Shown here: positions 35,796-44,427 of the stretch, piece by piece
How the letters are laid out: every line of letters starts with the position of its first letter
Position numbering within the stretch: the stretch's first letter is position 1
From: an uncultured Porphyromonadaceae bacterium
GTDB taxonomy: Bacteria > Bacteroidota > Bacteroidia > Bacteroidales > Muribaculaceae
Length of the DNA stretch: 64,000 nucleotides
Assembly: GCA_902491625.1 (NCBI GenBank)
Contig: CABUIO010000011.1
Coordinates: 1 to 64,000, forward strand
Direction: 5' to 3'
Notes under the pieces: generated by a model
The model's input: only the letters and a program-made list of their open reading frames with translations
Database searches by the model: none
Told to the model about the DNA's origin: nothing
Translations under genes and position numbers: made by a program

Positions 35796-35922
35796 GAGCA
35801 GCCATATATGTTTCGTGTGGTGTGGCGCTTTGCGCGCTTCTGTATTTTTTAACAAATTTATGAATAGACCGAAATGAACCAAAAAAGTTGCTAAAAAATT
35901 AGGAATCTGAAATTTTTGTCTT

Positions 35923-35930
35923 TATCTTTG
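35923..35930 (+). promoter_or_regulatory. -7 box upstream of the DUF3575 gene
   Basis: TATCTTTG matches the -7 consensus, but no good -33 box is seen about 20 bp upstream. Transcription would start near 35937, only a few bases before the GTG at 35941, so the mRNA would be nearly leaderless or a later GTG (35989) is used. Confidence 0.45.
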
Positions 35931-35940
35931 CGCTCGAAAG

Positions 35941-36693
35941 GTGAAAAACACCTTTCTGATTTTGAATGGTTTTCTAAAACCTTTTACAGTGAACCTGACA
36001 TCTTTGCTCATACCATCTTTGATTCTTGCATCTGTTGAATGTTATTCAGCCGGGAATAAAGTGATTTCCGCTCCGATTGACCGGAGTGCGACTGATTCCG
36101 CGAAGTCGGCGGACGCCACTGCTCCGGAATCGGACTTTTACCCCGGAGAACCGACGACGTCTGCAGCCGCATGTTCTCTCTGTTGTCCCGAATCGTGGCG
36201 TCTTTCCACCAACGCCGTCGCGTGGGGAATGGCAATCACCAACCTCGGTGTGGAATGCGATCTCGCACGGCGATGGTCAGTCGCTCTTTCGCTCTATTAT
36301 TCCGGATGGAACTATCTTAAGGAAACACGCAAATTCCGCACTTTCATAGTCCGTCCGGAAGCGCGATACTGGTTTGCTGACGGACACCGCGGATTCTTTG
36401 CCGAGGGTCATCTTGAGCTTGCCTACTATAACTTCGCTTTGCCGTCGTGGAAGTATCGTATTCAGGATCGCGATGGTAGGCATCCGGCGCTTGGAGGCGG
36501 CATAGGACTCGGCTACCGGCTGCCGTTGCGAAATCCGCAGTGGGCAGTGGAGGCACAGGTGGGCGCCGGAGTCTATCATCTTTCCTACGACCGTTTCGAG
36601 AACCGTCCCGACGGTCCGTTGCACGACACCCGGACCAAGACATGGTTCGGCGTGGACAATGTGTCAGTGGGAATAAGCTTTAAATTCAAATGA
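35941..36693 (+). CDS. DUF3575 outer-membrane-like protein
   Basis: 250 residues from a GTG at 35941; a second GTG at 35989 also precedes a plausible signal peptide (LTSLLIPSLILASVECYS). The ~160-residue C-terminal part fits the DUF3575 family: STNAVAWGMAITNLGVECDLARRWSVALSL, WFADGHRGFFAEGHL and LGGGIGLGYRLPL. It ends in SVGISFKFK, an aromatic-ended beta strand as in outer-membrane barrels. Such genes often accompany Bacteroidales fimbria loci. It overlaps the next gene by four bases (ATGA), so the two are translationally coupled. Confidence 0.8.
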   Translation: MKNTFLILNGFLKPFTVNLTSLLIPSLILASVECYSAGNKVISAPIDRSATDSAKSADATAPESDFYPGEPTTSAAACSLCCPESWRLSTNAVAWGMAITNLGVECDLARRWSVALSLYYSGWNYLKETRKFRTFIVRPEARYWFADGHRGFFAEGHLELAYYNFALPSWKYRIQDRDGRHPALGGGIGLGYRLPLRNPQWAVEAQVGAGVYHLSYDRFENRPDGPLHDTRTKTWFGVDNVSVGISFKFK

Positions 36694-37727
36694 ACATGAA
36701 ACGCCTTATCACATATTTCCCGGTTCTTGCCGCGGCGTTTCTATTCGCCGGGTGCGACGTGCACGAGTTTCCGGAGCCTGAACCACCCGTCATTGATGAA
36801 ACACGGATTTCGCTCAGTCTTGAGTTTGATCTTTCACTGCCGCTTTTCAAGGAGTTGGAATACGACCCGACCGGAGGCCTGCGCACCCGCGCCTCATCGT
36901 CGGATGACTATCGTCTCCGATATATCGTTCAGGCGTTTCCGGCAGAAAACGGAAGCGGCGAGGATCGGGTCCCGTTGCGTACATGGACGATCACCCGCGT
37001 TGATCCGGCATCGCCCGACACGACACTCGTGCTTGACATTCCGTCCCGGACGTCGCGTATTCTCGTGTGGACCGACGTGTCGGACTCAGACGGTGGCGAT
37101 CTGCATTATATCACGGACAGTTTCTCTGAGATAAGGCTTCCCGACAGAAACAACCACCGCGGCGCGACGGAACTCCGTCAGGCTTTCCGCGGCGATCTGC
37201 AGCTGGTCTCCGGCCAGACGGAAGGAATCGTCCGCATGGAGCGTCCGATGGCTAAATACCGTTTCGTCACCAATGACTTCGACCGCTTCATCAGTAATGT
37301 GGCGCGACAGCGTGGCGGATCCTTGTCCGGAGGTGCGCCGGATCTTGCAGTCGAGCTTTCGGACTATTACGTCCGGTTCATATATCCGCGCTACATGGCC
37401 AGTTCGCTCAACATGTTCACCAACCGTCCTGCGGATTCATGGATCGGTGTCACATACACATCCTCCATCCGTCCTATTGACGGCACTCAGGCCGAAATGG
37501 GTTTTGACTACGTGTTTGTCAACACCCACGAGACCTCGGTCAATGTCGGGCTTGAAGTGGTGGAGCATTCCACCGGCGAGGTTGTGGCGCGCATACCTTC
37601 GATCGACATCCCGTTGACGCGTTCGAAACTCACCACTGTCCGGGGCCCTTTCCTGACCACCAAAGCCGAAGGAGGAGCCGGAATCGATCCTGACTACGAC
37701 GGAGACTTCGACATAGAGATCAAATAA
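36690..37727 (+). CDS. FimB/Mfa2-like fimbrial anchor lipoprotein
   Basis: 345 residues. The signal ends at a lipobox, LFAGC (Cys22), followed by DVHEFPEPEPP, a start typical of FimB/Mfa2 (DUF5119-type) subunits. Beta-rich repeats follow, such as SRTSRILVWTDVSDSDGG and VRMERPMAKYRFVTNDF. Such proteins anchor or terminate type V fimbriae on the outer membrane of Bacteroidales. Its coupling to the DUF3575 gene and the fimbrillin-like gene downstream support this role. Met3 is an equally good start. Confidence 0.8.
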   Translation: MNMKRLITYFPVLAAAFLFAGCDVHEFPEPEPPVIDETRISLSLEFDLSLPLFKELEYDPTGGLRTRASSSDDYRLRYIVQAFPAENGSGEDRVPLRTWTITRVDPASPDTTLVLDIPSRTSRILVWTDVSDSDGGDLHYITDSFSEIRLPDRNNHRGATELRQAFRGDLQLVSGQTEGIVRMERPMAKYRFVTNDFDRFISNVARQRGGSLSGGAPDLAVELSDYYVRFIYPRYMASSLNMFTNRPADSWIGVTYTSSIRPIDGTQAEMGFDYVFVNTHETSVNVGLEVVEHSTGEVVARIPSIDIPLTRSKLTTVRGPFLTTKAEGGAGIDPDYDGDFDIEIK

Positions 37728-37748
37728 TACGCCATGCAAAAGGAGCTG

Positions 37749-37947
37749 TAAGAGAGTGTTTGAATTTAAAAGGCTTTAACATGAAGAGCTATTTTCGAGA
37801 GATTTCAGCGAGTCGAAGAGGGAGCGATGCGGGCATCGTGACCGATGAGACTCGGCTGAAAGCGCCGGAAAGAGCCTTCAGGTTGAAGTCAAAAGAACCT
37901 CATTTTTCTCTGATGATAAAAATATTTTAAATTCAAACACTCTCTAA
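37749..37947. repeat. 193-bp MITE-like structured element (CCCG-loop family), copy 2
   Basis: The terminal inverted repeats (about 20 bp, GAGAGTGTTTGAATTTAAAA at 37752-37771, matched at 37925-37944) are perfect. They are flanked by TAA direct repeats (37749-37751, 37945-37947), as expected for transposed DNA. The core has nested stems (CAGCGAGTC/GACTCGGCTG) and an apical hairpin CGATG-CGGG-CATCG (37825-37838). Its reverse complement aligns with 14285-14477. No transposase gene is present. It fills most of the gap between the FimB-like and fimbrillin-like genes. Confidence 0.85.
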
Positions 37948-38018
37948 ATCCTTGACCATTATAAACATCATAAAACGAGACAAATAACAATTTTTATTCT
38001 TTCTAACAGTTTATTCGC

Positions 38019-39851
38019 ATGAAGAAATTCCTTTTCTCCGCAGCAGCCGTAGCTCTTCTCTCGGGCATGGCATCCTGCACCAGCGACGAGCCGGCAGCTC
38101 CTTCGGGCGACGGCAACGTAACTTTCCGTGTCAGCCTTCCGGCCGACATGGCCACGCGCAGCTATTCCGACGGTCTGACTGCCACGCAGCTGCACTACTA
38201 TGTCTATGACGAGGACAACGGCTCGGCAAACCTCCCGGCGCTCAACGGCACCGCGACCTTTGCGGGACGCGTGACCGACATCAGCCTGAACCTTGCGAGC
38301 GGCAAGAGCTATTCCATCGTGTTCTGGGCCGATGCCCCGGGCAACAATGCCTACACCTACGACATCTCTTCCAAGGAGATCAAGGTGACCTACGACGGCG
38401 TTGCCCAGGACGAGAACCGCGACGCCTTCACTGCCTACGAGTCCACCTTCAAGGTGAGCGGACCTATCAACAAATCGATCATCCTCAAGCGTCCTCTGGC
38501 ACAGATCAATGTCGGCACAGGTGATGTGGCCGAGGCTGCCGCCGCAGGCGTTGAAGTGAAGAACACCGGCATGAAGGTGAAAGGCGTCTACAACAAGCTG
38601 AACCTTGCGACCGGAGCGGTTGATGTCGACGGCAGCGGCGAGGTGACCTTCACTTCCGCAGCCATCCCCGGCAGCGGCGAGAGCTTCCCGGTGAATGGCT
38701 ATGACTATCTGGCCATGAACTATGTGCTCGTGGCGGCCGACAAGGCAACCGTAGACGTGACGCTGACCACCGACTGCGCCCAAAATCCCGAGATGACATT
38801 CTCGCAGGTGCCTGTGCAGCGCAACTACCGTACCAACATCTACGGCAAACTTCTTACCGATCCCGCCGACTTCAAGGTGATCATCGACCAGGAGTATGCC
38901 GGTGAAGACAACAATGTCGAGGTTGTGAAGGCCACGACTCCCGAACAGTTCGTGAACGCCATCAACGCCGGATCGAACGTAGTCGTTCCTGCAGGGGTAT
39001 CCGTTGACCTTATCGGAAAGGGTCCGATCGAACTTGCCGACAACCAGACAATCAAGGTGCAGGGTGTCCTGAACACCGAGCGTGCTCAGATCGGTATCTC
39101 CGGCGCCGGCAATGTTGCATACGTAGAGGGTCCGGGCAAAATCACCTCCATCGGTGTCGCCGGCGCGACCGGCAACCGACCATTGAACGCATATGACGGC
39201 GGCACCCTCGTGGTTCGCAATGTTGAGATTGAGACTGAGCAGAACAACGGCGGATCGGTGATTTTCTCCCAGGACGGCAATCTTGACCTCGCCAATGTGA
39301 CGGTCAACTGCCATAACTTCGCTATCGGAGCCAACGGCGGCACTCTCAAGATGAAAGACTGCATCATCAACAGCGACTCCAACAACAGGGAGGGTGCGTT
39401 CTCCTATACCGTCAGCGTAGCCACAGGCTGCAAGGCCGTGATCGAAGGCGGTGAGATCAACGGTATCCAGGGTGGCCTGACCGTGCAGGGCGAAGGTGCG
39501 GAATGTATCGTCAAGGGAGGAACCTACACGACCAAGAATCATCCCCAGTATGGCAATATCGCGTTCTATCCGGTATATGCCACCGATAAGGGTGTGGCCA
39601 TCATCGAGGGCGGTGATTTCATCGGTGCCAACGACTGGAGCCCCAACAAGATCGCCGAAGGCACCAGCGCGCTTGTGGCCGGTGACAACGACGTCCACAT
39701 GCCCGACGGCAACTTCGTGATCAAAGGCGGCCGTTTCTCCGGTAAGGCTTACAACCACGTTTCCAAGAAGCTCTGTGACCTTCCCAAGGGCTACAGCTAC
39801 AAGGCCATCGAAGGCGACGGCGACCTCAAGTGGGAAGTCGTTAAAGACTAA
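38019..39851 (+). CDS. Fimbrillin-like (DUF6562-type) lipoprotein with C-terminal beta-helix
   Basis: 610 residues. The lipobox is GMASC (Cys20), followed by TSDEPAAP. Residues about 25-300 resemble the fimbrillin-like DUF6562 domain: VTFRVSLPADMATRSYSDG, YSIVFWADAPG, LKRPLAQINVGTGDV and QVPVQRNYRTNIYGKLL. From about 310 to 600, short repeated strands (IKVQGVLNTERAQIGISG, LVVRNVEIETEQNN, LDLANVTVNCHNFAIGANGG, LKMKDCIINSDS, AVIEGGEINGIQGGL) indicate a right-handed parallel beta-helix. The fusion suggests a surface fibre or adhesin tip with a glycan- or host-facing helix. The role is inferred. It ends at a strong terminator. Confidence 0.78.
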   Translation: MKKFLFSAAAVALLSGMASCTSDEPAAPSGDGNVTFRVSLPADMATRSYSDGLTATQLHYYVYDEDNGSANLPALNGTATFAGRVTDISLNLASGKSYSIVFWADAPGNNAYTYDISSKEIKVTYDGVAQDENRDAFTAYESTFKVSGPINKSIILKRPLAQINVGTGDVAEAAAAGVEVKNTGMKVKGVYNKLNLATGAVDVDGSGEVTFTSAAIPGSGESFPVNGYDYLAMNYVLVAADKATVDVTLTTDCAQNPEMTFSQVPVQRNYRTNIYGKLLTDPADFKVIIDQEYAGEDNNVEVVKATTPEQFVNAINAGSNVVVPAGVSVDLIGKGPIELADNQTIKVQGVLNTERAQIGISGAGNVAYVEGPGKITSIGVAGATGNRPLNAYDGGTLVVRNVEIETEQNNGGSVIFSQDGNLDLANVTVNCHNFAIGANGGTLKMKDCIINSDSNNREGAFSYTVSVATGCKAVIEGGEINGIQGGLTVQGEGAECIVKGGTYTTKNHPQYGNIAFYPVYATDKGVAIIEGGDFIGANDWSPNKIAEGTSALVAGDNDVHMPDGNFVIKGGRFSGKAYNHVSKKLCDLPKGYSYKAIEGDGDLKWEVVKD

Positions 39852-39888
39852 GAACATGACTGACAGCTTATGGCTGTGTCTAAACGAA

Positions 39889-39919
39889 GGGTTGCTCCTC
39901 ATGGAGCATCCCTTTTTTT
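39889..39919 (+). terminator. Strong terminator after the fimbrillin-like gene
   Basis: GGGTTGCTCC (39889-39898) pairs with GGAGCATCCC (39903-39912), with one mismatch and a TCAT loop, followed by seven T residues. It should block read-through from the insert toward the downstream ribosomal genes. Confidence 0.88.
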
Positions 39920-40069
39920 GTTTTAAAAGATGCAATGGGTTGGCAGTCAGCGGAATATGCAGCTGCACCATGGTGCAGCCGTGTCCCATACGACCCTTTT
40001 TGGTCGCATAATCCGTCCGAGACGGAGATGCGGAAAACCGCGTCATTGGTTGTGGTCACGTAAGTTCGT

Positions 40070-40108
40070 GCGGTGCGCGGCTGATCCGGGGATCAGCCCT
40101 ACGTTCGG
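40070..40108. repeat. Direct repeat with hairpin, copy 2 (GGCTGATCCGGG)
   Basis: GCGGTGCGC, then GGCTGATCCGGGGATCAGCC (40079-40098), then CTACGT-GGG, match 35757-35795. The loop differs by one base while the stem is unchanged. It lies in the 370-bp gap before the beta-barrel gene. Confidence 0.75.
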
Positions 40109-40163
40109 GTGTTGCCGTATTCGAACGCTGTCAAACTTTTTTGAGATTTTTTTATTGTTTTTT

Positions 40164-40194
40164 TTTGTTTGTGTCGAAATTTATTTGTAACTTG
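40164..40194 (+). promoter_or_regulatory. Promoter of the beta-barrel receptor gene
   Basis: TTTG (40164-40167), 20 bp, then TAACTTG (40188-40194), close to the -7 consensus. Transcription would start near 40201, supporting the ATG at 40222 rather than the in-frame start at 40141. Confidence 0.6.
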
Positions 40195-40221
40195 CGCACA
40201 TACTCTATAACGCATATTGGT

Positions 40222-42342
40222 ATGAATGTCTTAAGATTCAGAGTGTGTGCTGCAGCACCATTGTTAGCTGTCCTCTGCGGAGGCGCGGCGCTGAGAGCGG
40301 CCGAGGCTGCCGATTCAGTAGCGGCCGACGACAGCAAGGTCACGACTTTGCAGGAAGTTGTCGTCACAGGTGAAAGAGCTTGGTTCGAGGGGGACAAGGC
40401 CGTGTTCCTTCCCACGAAAAGCGAGAAGAACCTCGCTACGGATCCGGTTTCCCTCGTCAAGAACATGCATATCCCGACGATTATAATAGATGGGGGGCAG
40501 ATGAAGGGTCTCAATGGCCATAACGTGTGTGTCTTCATCAACGGTCGCCGTGCCGAGGGGGTTGACCTCCAGACTTTCTGGCCCAAGCAGGCGATCAGGG
40601 TCGAGTATATGGAGAATCCATCCGATCCCAAGTTCGAGGGTGAGCGCGCCGTGGTCAATTTCATCATGCACGAATACGAGTATGGCGGCATCACGAAGCT
40701 CAGCGCTTATCAGGAGTTTCCCGACAACGGCAGATACGACGTGGCATCCAAGCTCGTATATAAGAAGATGACCTACGGCGTGATCCTTAACGGAGGCTAT
40801 CGCCGTGATCATATCTCATCTTCCGGCGGCGAGGAGACTTACAAGGATATTTTCTACAACGGCGAGCACTATGACCTGATAAACCGCAGCTATTCCGCCG
40901 ATCCCTGGACCAGAAGCGACAACGCCGGTGTCGCCTTCAGCGCCCGCTATAATAATCCCCAAAAGTTTCGCGCCACACACAACGTGTCGTTCAACTGGCA
41001 GCGCAATCCCGGATCAGGCAGTAATGACACGGAATTGTGGACGCCCGAACTTTTCGATTCAAATTTCTCGCGCTCGATGCAGAGCGGACGTTCGATATCT
41101 CCGGCACTTTCCGGAAGTTATAATGTCTGGACCAATCCCGGCTGGGTCTTCTCTGCAGTCTGGAACTACAGATACAGCCACAACAACAACTATTCCGACT
41201 ATCGGTACGACGGACTTGACAACATCGTCAACAACTCCCGTGATGACGTGCATTCCGGAAGCCTGACGTTTGTTTACGGAGGCAATCTGAACAAAAAGGT
41301 AGGAATGCGCGGTACGGTGGCTACGGATATGGACTGGTTTCGCACGCATTATTACGGTAACACCGAGCAGTTCACACGTCAATACAGAGGAACGACTTCG
41401 GCGGAATACGCAATCTCTTATGTCCCGTCGCAGAAAGTTTCGTTCTTCTTATCTCCCGGTGTCAATATCAACTACTGGCATGTGGACGGCGGCAAGAAAT
41501 ACTGCAACGTCGAGCCTTCCGGCGATTTTCAGTTCAGCTGGGTGCCGAGCCGCAAGGCAATGTTTTCGGTATATGCGTTCTATAAGTCATGGTCTCCTAA
41601 GGCCGACAATTTCAGCGACGTCGTTCTCCGGCAGGACGAGCTGAACTGGCTCGCCGGAAATCCGGCGCTTAAGAACAGCAGCTGGGGCTCTCTGAGTGCA
41701 AATATGGTATGGATGCCCCGCAACAATTTCCGCGTCATACCTTCTGTGAATTATTCCAGAAATGATAACGAGTTCAACTACACCTTCGAGGCAGCGCCGG
41801 AGGATATGGGAGGCCTGATCCGCACATATGCCAACGGCGCCGCCTCCGACCGTATTAACTTTCAGGCGGACGCCACTCTCGATCTGCTTGACAACGCTCT
41901 TTCGCTGTATCTGGGTCCCAACTGGAGCTACGAGAGTAATTCAGGACCGTACTCCGGCCACAGCAGTTGGCTCCGGTTCCGCGGATCCTGTTCCTACACT
42001 TTCGGCAACTGTCAGTTCTCTTTCGGTTTCAATGGCAAGCAGAAGGGGCTCAGCAACGGCGGAATGGAGCATTTCAGGACAAGAAACGAGTACAGTCTCG
42101 ACTTCACCTACGGTCAGGGCGACCTTTACCTTAATGTCAGCTATGAGGAGACATTCAGCAACAAGCCGTGCACCAACATCACGTGGATCGACACTCCCAA
42201 CTACTCTTCGAAAGTGTGCAGCTACGGCGTACCGCGCAGCGTGTCGGTGCGTCTGACCTACACGTTCGGCTACGGCAAGAAAGTGAACCGCAGTATCGAC
42301 GTTGAGGGACCCTCTGAGGGCAAATCCGGTGTCCTGAAATAA
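40222..42342 (+). CDS. Outer-membrane beta-barrel protein, TonB-receptor-like
   Basis: 706 residues from the ATG at 40222. A signal peptide (RFRVCAAAPLLAVLCGGAALRAAEAA) precedes VTTLQEVVVTGERAWFEGDK and a plug-like domain (NMHIPTIIIDGGQMKGLNGHNVCVFINGRRAEG). The rest is aromatic, strand-rich barrel sequence of the outer-membrane beta-barrel type seen in Bacteroidota receptors without the usual carboxypeptidase-like N-terminal domain. EVVVTGE resembles a TonB-box region. The ligand is unknown and there is no adjacent SusD-like partner. It is the last gene of the insert in the ribosomal operon, transcribed separately. Confidence 0.82.
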   Translation: MNVLRFRVCAAAPLLAVLCGGAALRAAEAADSVAADDSKVTTLQEVVVTGERAWFEGDKAVFLPTKSEKNLATDPVSLVKNMHIPTIIIDGGQMKGLNGHNVCVFINGRRAEGVDLQTFWPKQAIRVEYMENPSDPKFEGERAVVNFIMHEYEYGGITKLSAYQEFPDNGRYDVASKLVYKKMTYGVILNGGYRRDHISSSGGEETYKDIFYNGEHYDLINRSYSADPWTRSDNAGVAFSARYNNPQKFRATHNVSFNWQRNPGSGSNDTELWTPELFDSNFSRSMQSGRSISPALSGSYNVWTNPGWVFSAVWNYRYSHNNNYSDYRYDGLDNIVNNSRDDVHSGSLTFVYGGNLNKKVGMRGTVATDMDWFRTHYYGNTEQFTRQYRGTTSAEYAISYVPSQKVSFFLSPGVNINYWHVDGGKKYCNVEPSGDFQFSWVPSRKAMFSVYAFYKSWSPKADNFSDVVLRQDELNWLAGNPALKNSSWGSLSANMVWMPRNNFRVIPSVNYSRNDNEFNYTFEAAPEDMGGLIRTYANGAASDRINFQADATLDLLDNALSLYLGPNWSYESNSGPYSGHSSWLRFRGSCSYTFGNCQFSFGFNGKQKGLSNGGMEHFRTRNEYSLDFTYGQGDLYLNVSYEETFSNKPCTNITWIDTPNYSSKVCSYGVPRSVSVRLTYTFGYGKKVNRSIDVEGPSEGKSGVLK

Positions 42343-42436
42343 ACGACGAAGATAAGTTTAAGCGTTAATTAACATCTATTAATGTTAATTAACGCTATCT
42401 TTTGGGCTGAAAAGGGGAGATCGGGAGGCGTTAAAG

Positions 42437-42467
42437 TTGTTTATGTGGCCGATTTATAGTAATTTTG
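42437..42467 (+). promoter_or_regulatory. Promoter of the rpmC-to-rplQ ribosomal operon
   Basis: TTG (42437-42439), 20 bp, then TAATTTTG (42460-42467), about 120 bp upstream of rpmC. This promoter would drive the spc/alpha half of the ribosomal gene set, which the insert separates from the S10 half. Confidence 0.7.
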
Positions 42468-42586
42468 CGTCGATTTTGGGCGATTCCGCACGCGAAGGTG
42501 TGTGGAAGGCGTATGTGGAGAGCTGTGGCTCTGCGTGTAGGTTGCCCCGCAATGTGCTGATACACAAGTGATAAACAATAATATAA

Positions 42587-42826
42587 ATGAAAAAGGAAGA
42601 AATCAAGGAATTAAGCATCAAGGATCTCCGCGACCAGATAGAGGTTGCCGAGAAGGCTTATCGTGAATTGAAAGTAACGCACGCGATATCTCCCATTGAC
42701 AATCCCGCGAAGATCACGCTCGACCGTCGCGAGATTGCGAGAATGAAGACCGTGTTGCGCGAGAAAGAGATTGCAGCTGCAGCGACAGCCGCAACAGATG
42801 CTCCGGCCGAAGAGGTCAAGGCATAA
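42587..42826 (+). CDS. rpmC: 50S ribosomal protein L29
   Basis: 79 residues, MKKEEIKELSIKDLRDQI at the start. An Ala/Glu-rich C-terminal tail of ~17 residues (AAAATAATDAPAEEVKA) extends the usual ~63-residue protein, similar to the tail of L17 here. It is the first gene after the interruption and has a dedicated promoter. Confidence 0.96.
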   Translation: MKKEEIKELSIKDLRDQIEVAEKAYRELKVTHAISPIDNPAKITLDRREIARMKTVLREKEIAAAATAATDAPAEEVKA

Positions 42827-42859
42827 GTAGTAGCACCCTAAGAAAGTATCATTTTTAAA

Positions 42860-43117
42860 ATGGAAAAGAGACATTTAAGAAAAGAGAGAATAGGGGTGGT
42901 TTCCAGCAACAAGGCCGACAAGACCATCACAGTCGAGGTCAAATGGAAGGAGAAACACCCTATCTATGGCAAATTTGTCAACAAGACAAAGAAGTATCAC
43001 GCCCACGACGAGAACAATGAGTGCTCGATCGGCGATACAGTACGACTGATGGAAACACGTCCTCTCAGCAAGACCAAGAGATGGCGTCTGGTAGAAATAA
43101 TTGAAAAAGTGAAGTAA
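42860..43117 (+). CDS. rpsQ: 30S ribosomal protein S17
   Basis: 85 residues; RKERIGVVSSNKADKTITVEVKW and RLMETRPLSKTKRWRLVEI are standard. It is a primary binder of the 16S 5' domain and lies 3 bp before rplN. Confidence 0.97.
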   Translation: MEKRHLRKERIGVVSSNKADKTITVEVKWKEKHPIYGKFVNKTKKYHAHDENNECSIGDTVRLMETRPLSKTKRWRLVEIIEKVK

Positions 43118-43120
43118 GCT

Positions 43121-43486
43121 ATGATACAGAGTGAATCCCGATTGACAGTAGCAGATAACAGCGGAGCCAAAGAGGCGCTGTGTATCCATGTGCTTGGCGG
43201 CACAGGCCGCCGTTATGCCACCGTGGGCGACACCATCGTCGTCACAGTGAAGAGCGTCATTCCTTCATCCGACATCAAGAAGGGCACAGTCAGCAAGGCT
43301 GTGATCGTGCGCACCAAAAAGGAGATCCGCCGTCCCGACGGCAGCTACATCCGTTTTGACGACAACGCCTGCGTGCTCCTCAACAATGCCGGCGAGCTCC
43401 GCGCAAGCCGTATCTTCGGCCCCGTGGCCCGCGAGCTCCGCGCGACCAACATGAAGATTGTCTCACTCGCACCCGAGGTGCTATAA
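43121..43486 (+). CDS. rplN: 50S ribosomal protein L14
   Basis: 121 residues, MIQSESRLTVADNSGAKEAL at the start and ARELRATNMKIVSLAPEVL at the end, fully typical. It forms an inter-subunit bridge. Confidence 0.98.
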   Translation: MIQSESRLTVADNSGAKEALCIHVLGGTGRRYATVGDTIVVTVKSVIPSSDIKKGTVSKAVIVRTKKEIRRPDGSYIRFDDNACVLLNNAGELRASRIFGPVARELRATNMKIVSLAPEVL

Positions 43487-43506
43487 CCTAAAACTTCAGC
43501 AAAACA

Positions 43507-43827
43507 ATGGCAAAATATCATATAAAGAAAGGTGACACTGTAGTGGTGATTGCCGGCGACGACAAAGGCAAGACCGGTCGTGTGCTCCAGATGCTGCCCT
43601 CCAAGGGACGCGCCGTAGTGGAAGGTGTCAACATCGTGAAAAAGTCGACAAAGCCCACAGCCAAATATCCTCAGGGAGGCATCGTGGAGATGGAGGCTCC
43701 CATCAACCTCTCCAACATCAACATCGCCGACCCCAAGACCGGCAAGCCCTCGCGCATTGGCCGTCGTCTCGACAAAAATGGCAAATTAGTTCGTTATTCT
43801 AAAAAATCAGGAGAGGAGATCAAATAA
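43507..43827 (+). CDS. rplX: 50S ribosomal protein L24
   Basis: 106 residues. The N-terminal KOW motif (KKGDTVVVIAGDDKGKTGRVLQ) is present. The stop and the rplE start share a base (TAATG at 43825-43829). Confidence 0.97.
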   Translation: MAKYHIKKGDTVVVIAGDDKGKTGRVLQMLPSKGRAVVEGVNIVKKSTKPTAKYPQGGIVEMEAPINLSNINIADPKTGKPSRIGRRLDKNGKLVRYSKKSGEEIK

Positions 43828-44372
43828 TGAGTACAACACTTAGCAAAGAATACAAGGAGCGCATCGTTCCCGAGCTTGTCAAGGAATTCGGATACACTAC
43901 CGTCATGCAGGTGCCCCGTCTCGAGAAGATCGTCATCAATCAGGGCCTCGGCGCCGCAACTCAGGACAAGAAGCTCATCGAGACTTCCATCAACGAGCTT
44001 ACCGCCATCACAGGCCAGAAGGCTGTGCCCACACTCTCCCGCAAGGATATCGCCGCCTTCAAGCTCCGTAAGAAAATGCCCGTCGGCGTGCGTGTGACAC
44101 TCCGTCGCGACAAGATGTATGAGTTCCTGGAGCGTCTGGTGCGCGTGGCTCTGCCCCGTATCCGCGACTTCAAGGGCATCAACTCCAAGATGGACGGCAG
44201 CGGCAACTACACTCTCGGCATCACGGAGCAGATCATCTTCCCCGAAATCAACATCGACAATGTCCCCAACCTCAAGGGTATGAACATCACTTTCGTGACA
44301 TCCGCACCCACCGACGAGGAGGGCTTCTCGCTGCTGAAGAAATTCGGTCTCCCCTTCAAGGGTCAGAAATAA
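43827..44372 (+). CDS. rplE: 50S ribosomal protein L5
   Basis: 181 residues. PRLEKIVINQGLG and GITEQIIFPEI are conserved 5S-rRNA-binding stretches. The length is normal. Confidence 0.98.
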   Translation: MSTTLSKEYKERIVPELVKEFGYTTVMQVPRLEKIVINQGLGAATQDKKLIETSINELTAITGQKAVPTLSRKDIAAFKLRKKMPVGVRVTLRRDKMYEFLERLVRVALPRIRDFKGINSKMDGSGNYTLGITEQIIFPEINIDNVPNLKGMNITFVTSAPTDEEGFSLLKKFGLPFKGQK

Positions 44373-44427
44373 GAGAGAGTCCACAGACAAACAGATTAGA
44401 AATCCTATAAGACACAAGATATAGACA

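Noticed and set aside
37968..40046. 692-codon minus-strand frame opposite the fimbrillin-like gene
   Set aside because: It overlaps a supported lipoprotein gene and its terminator, and has no recognisable motif.
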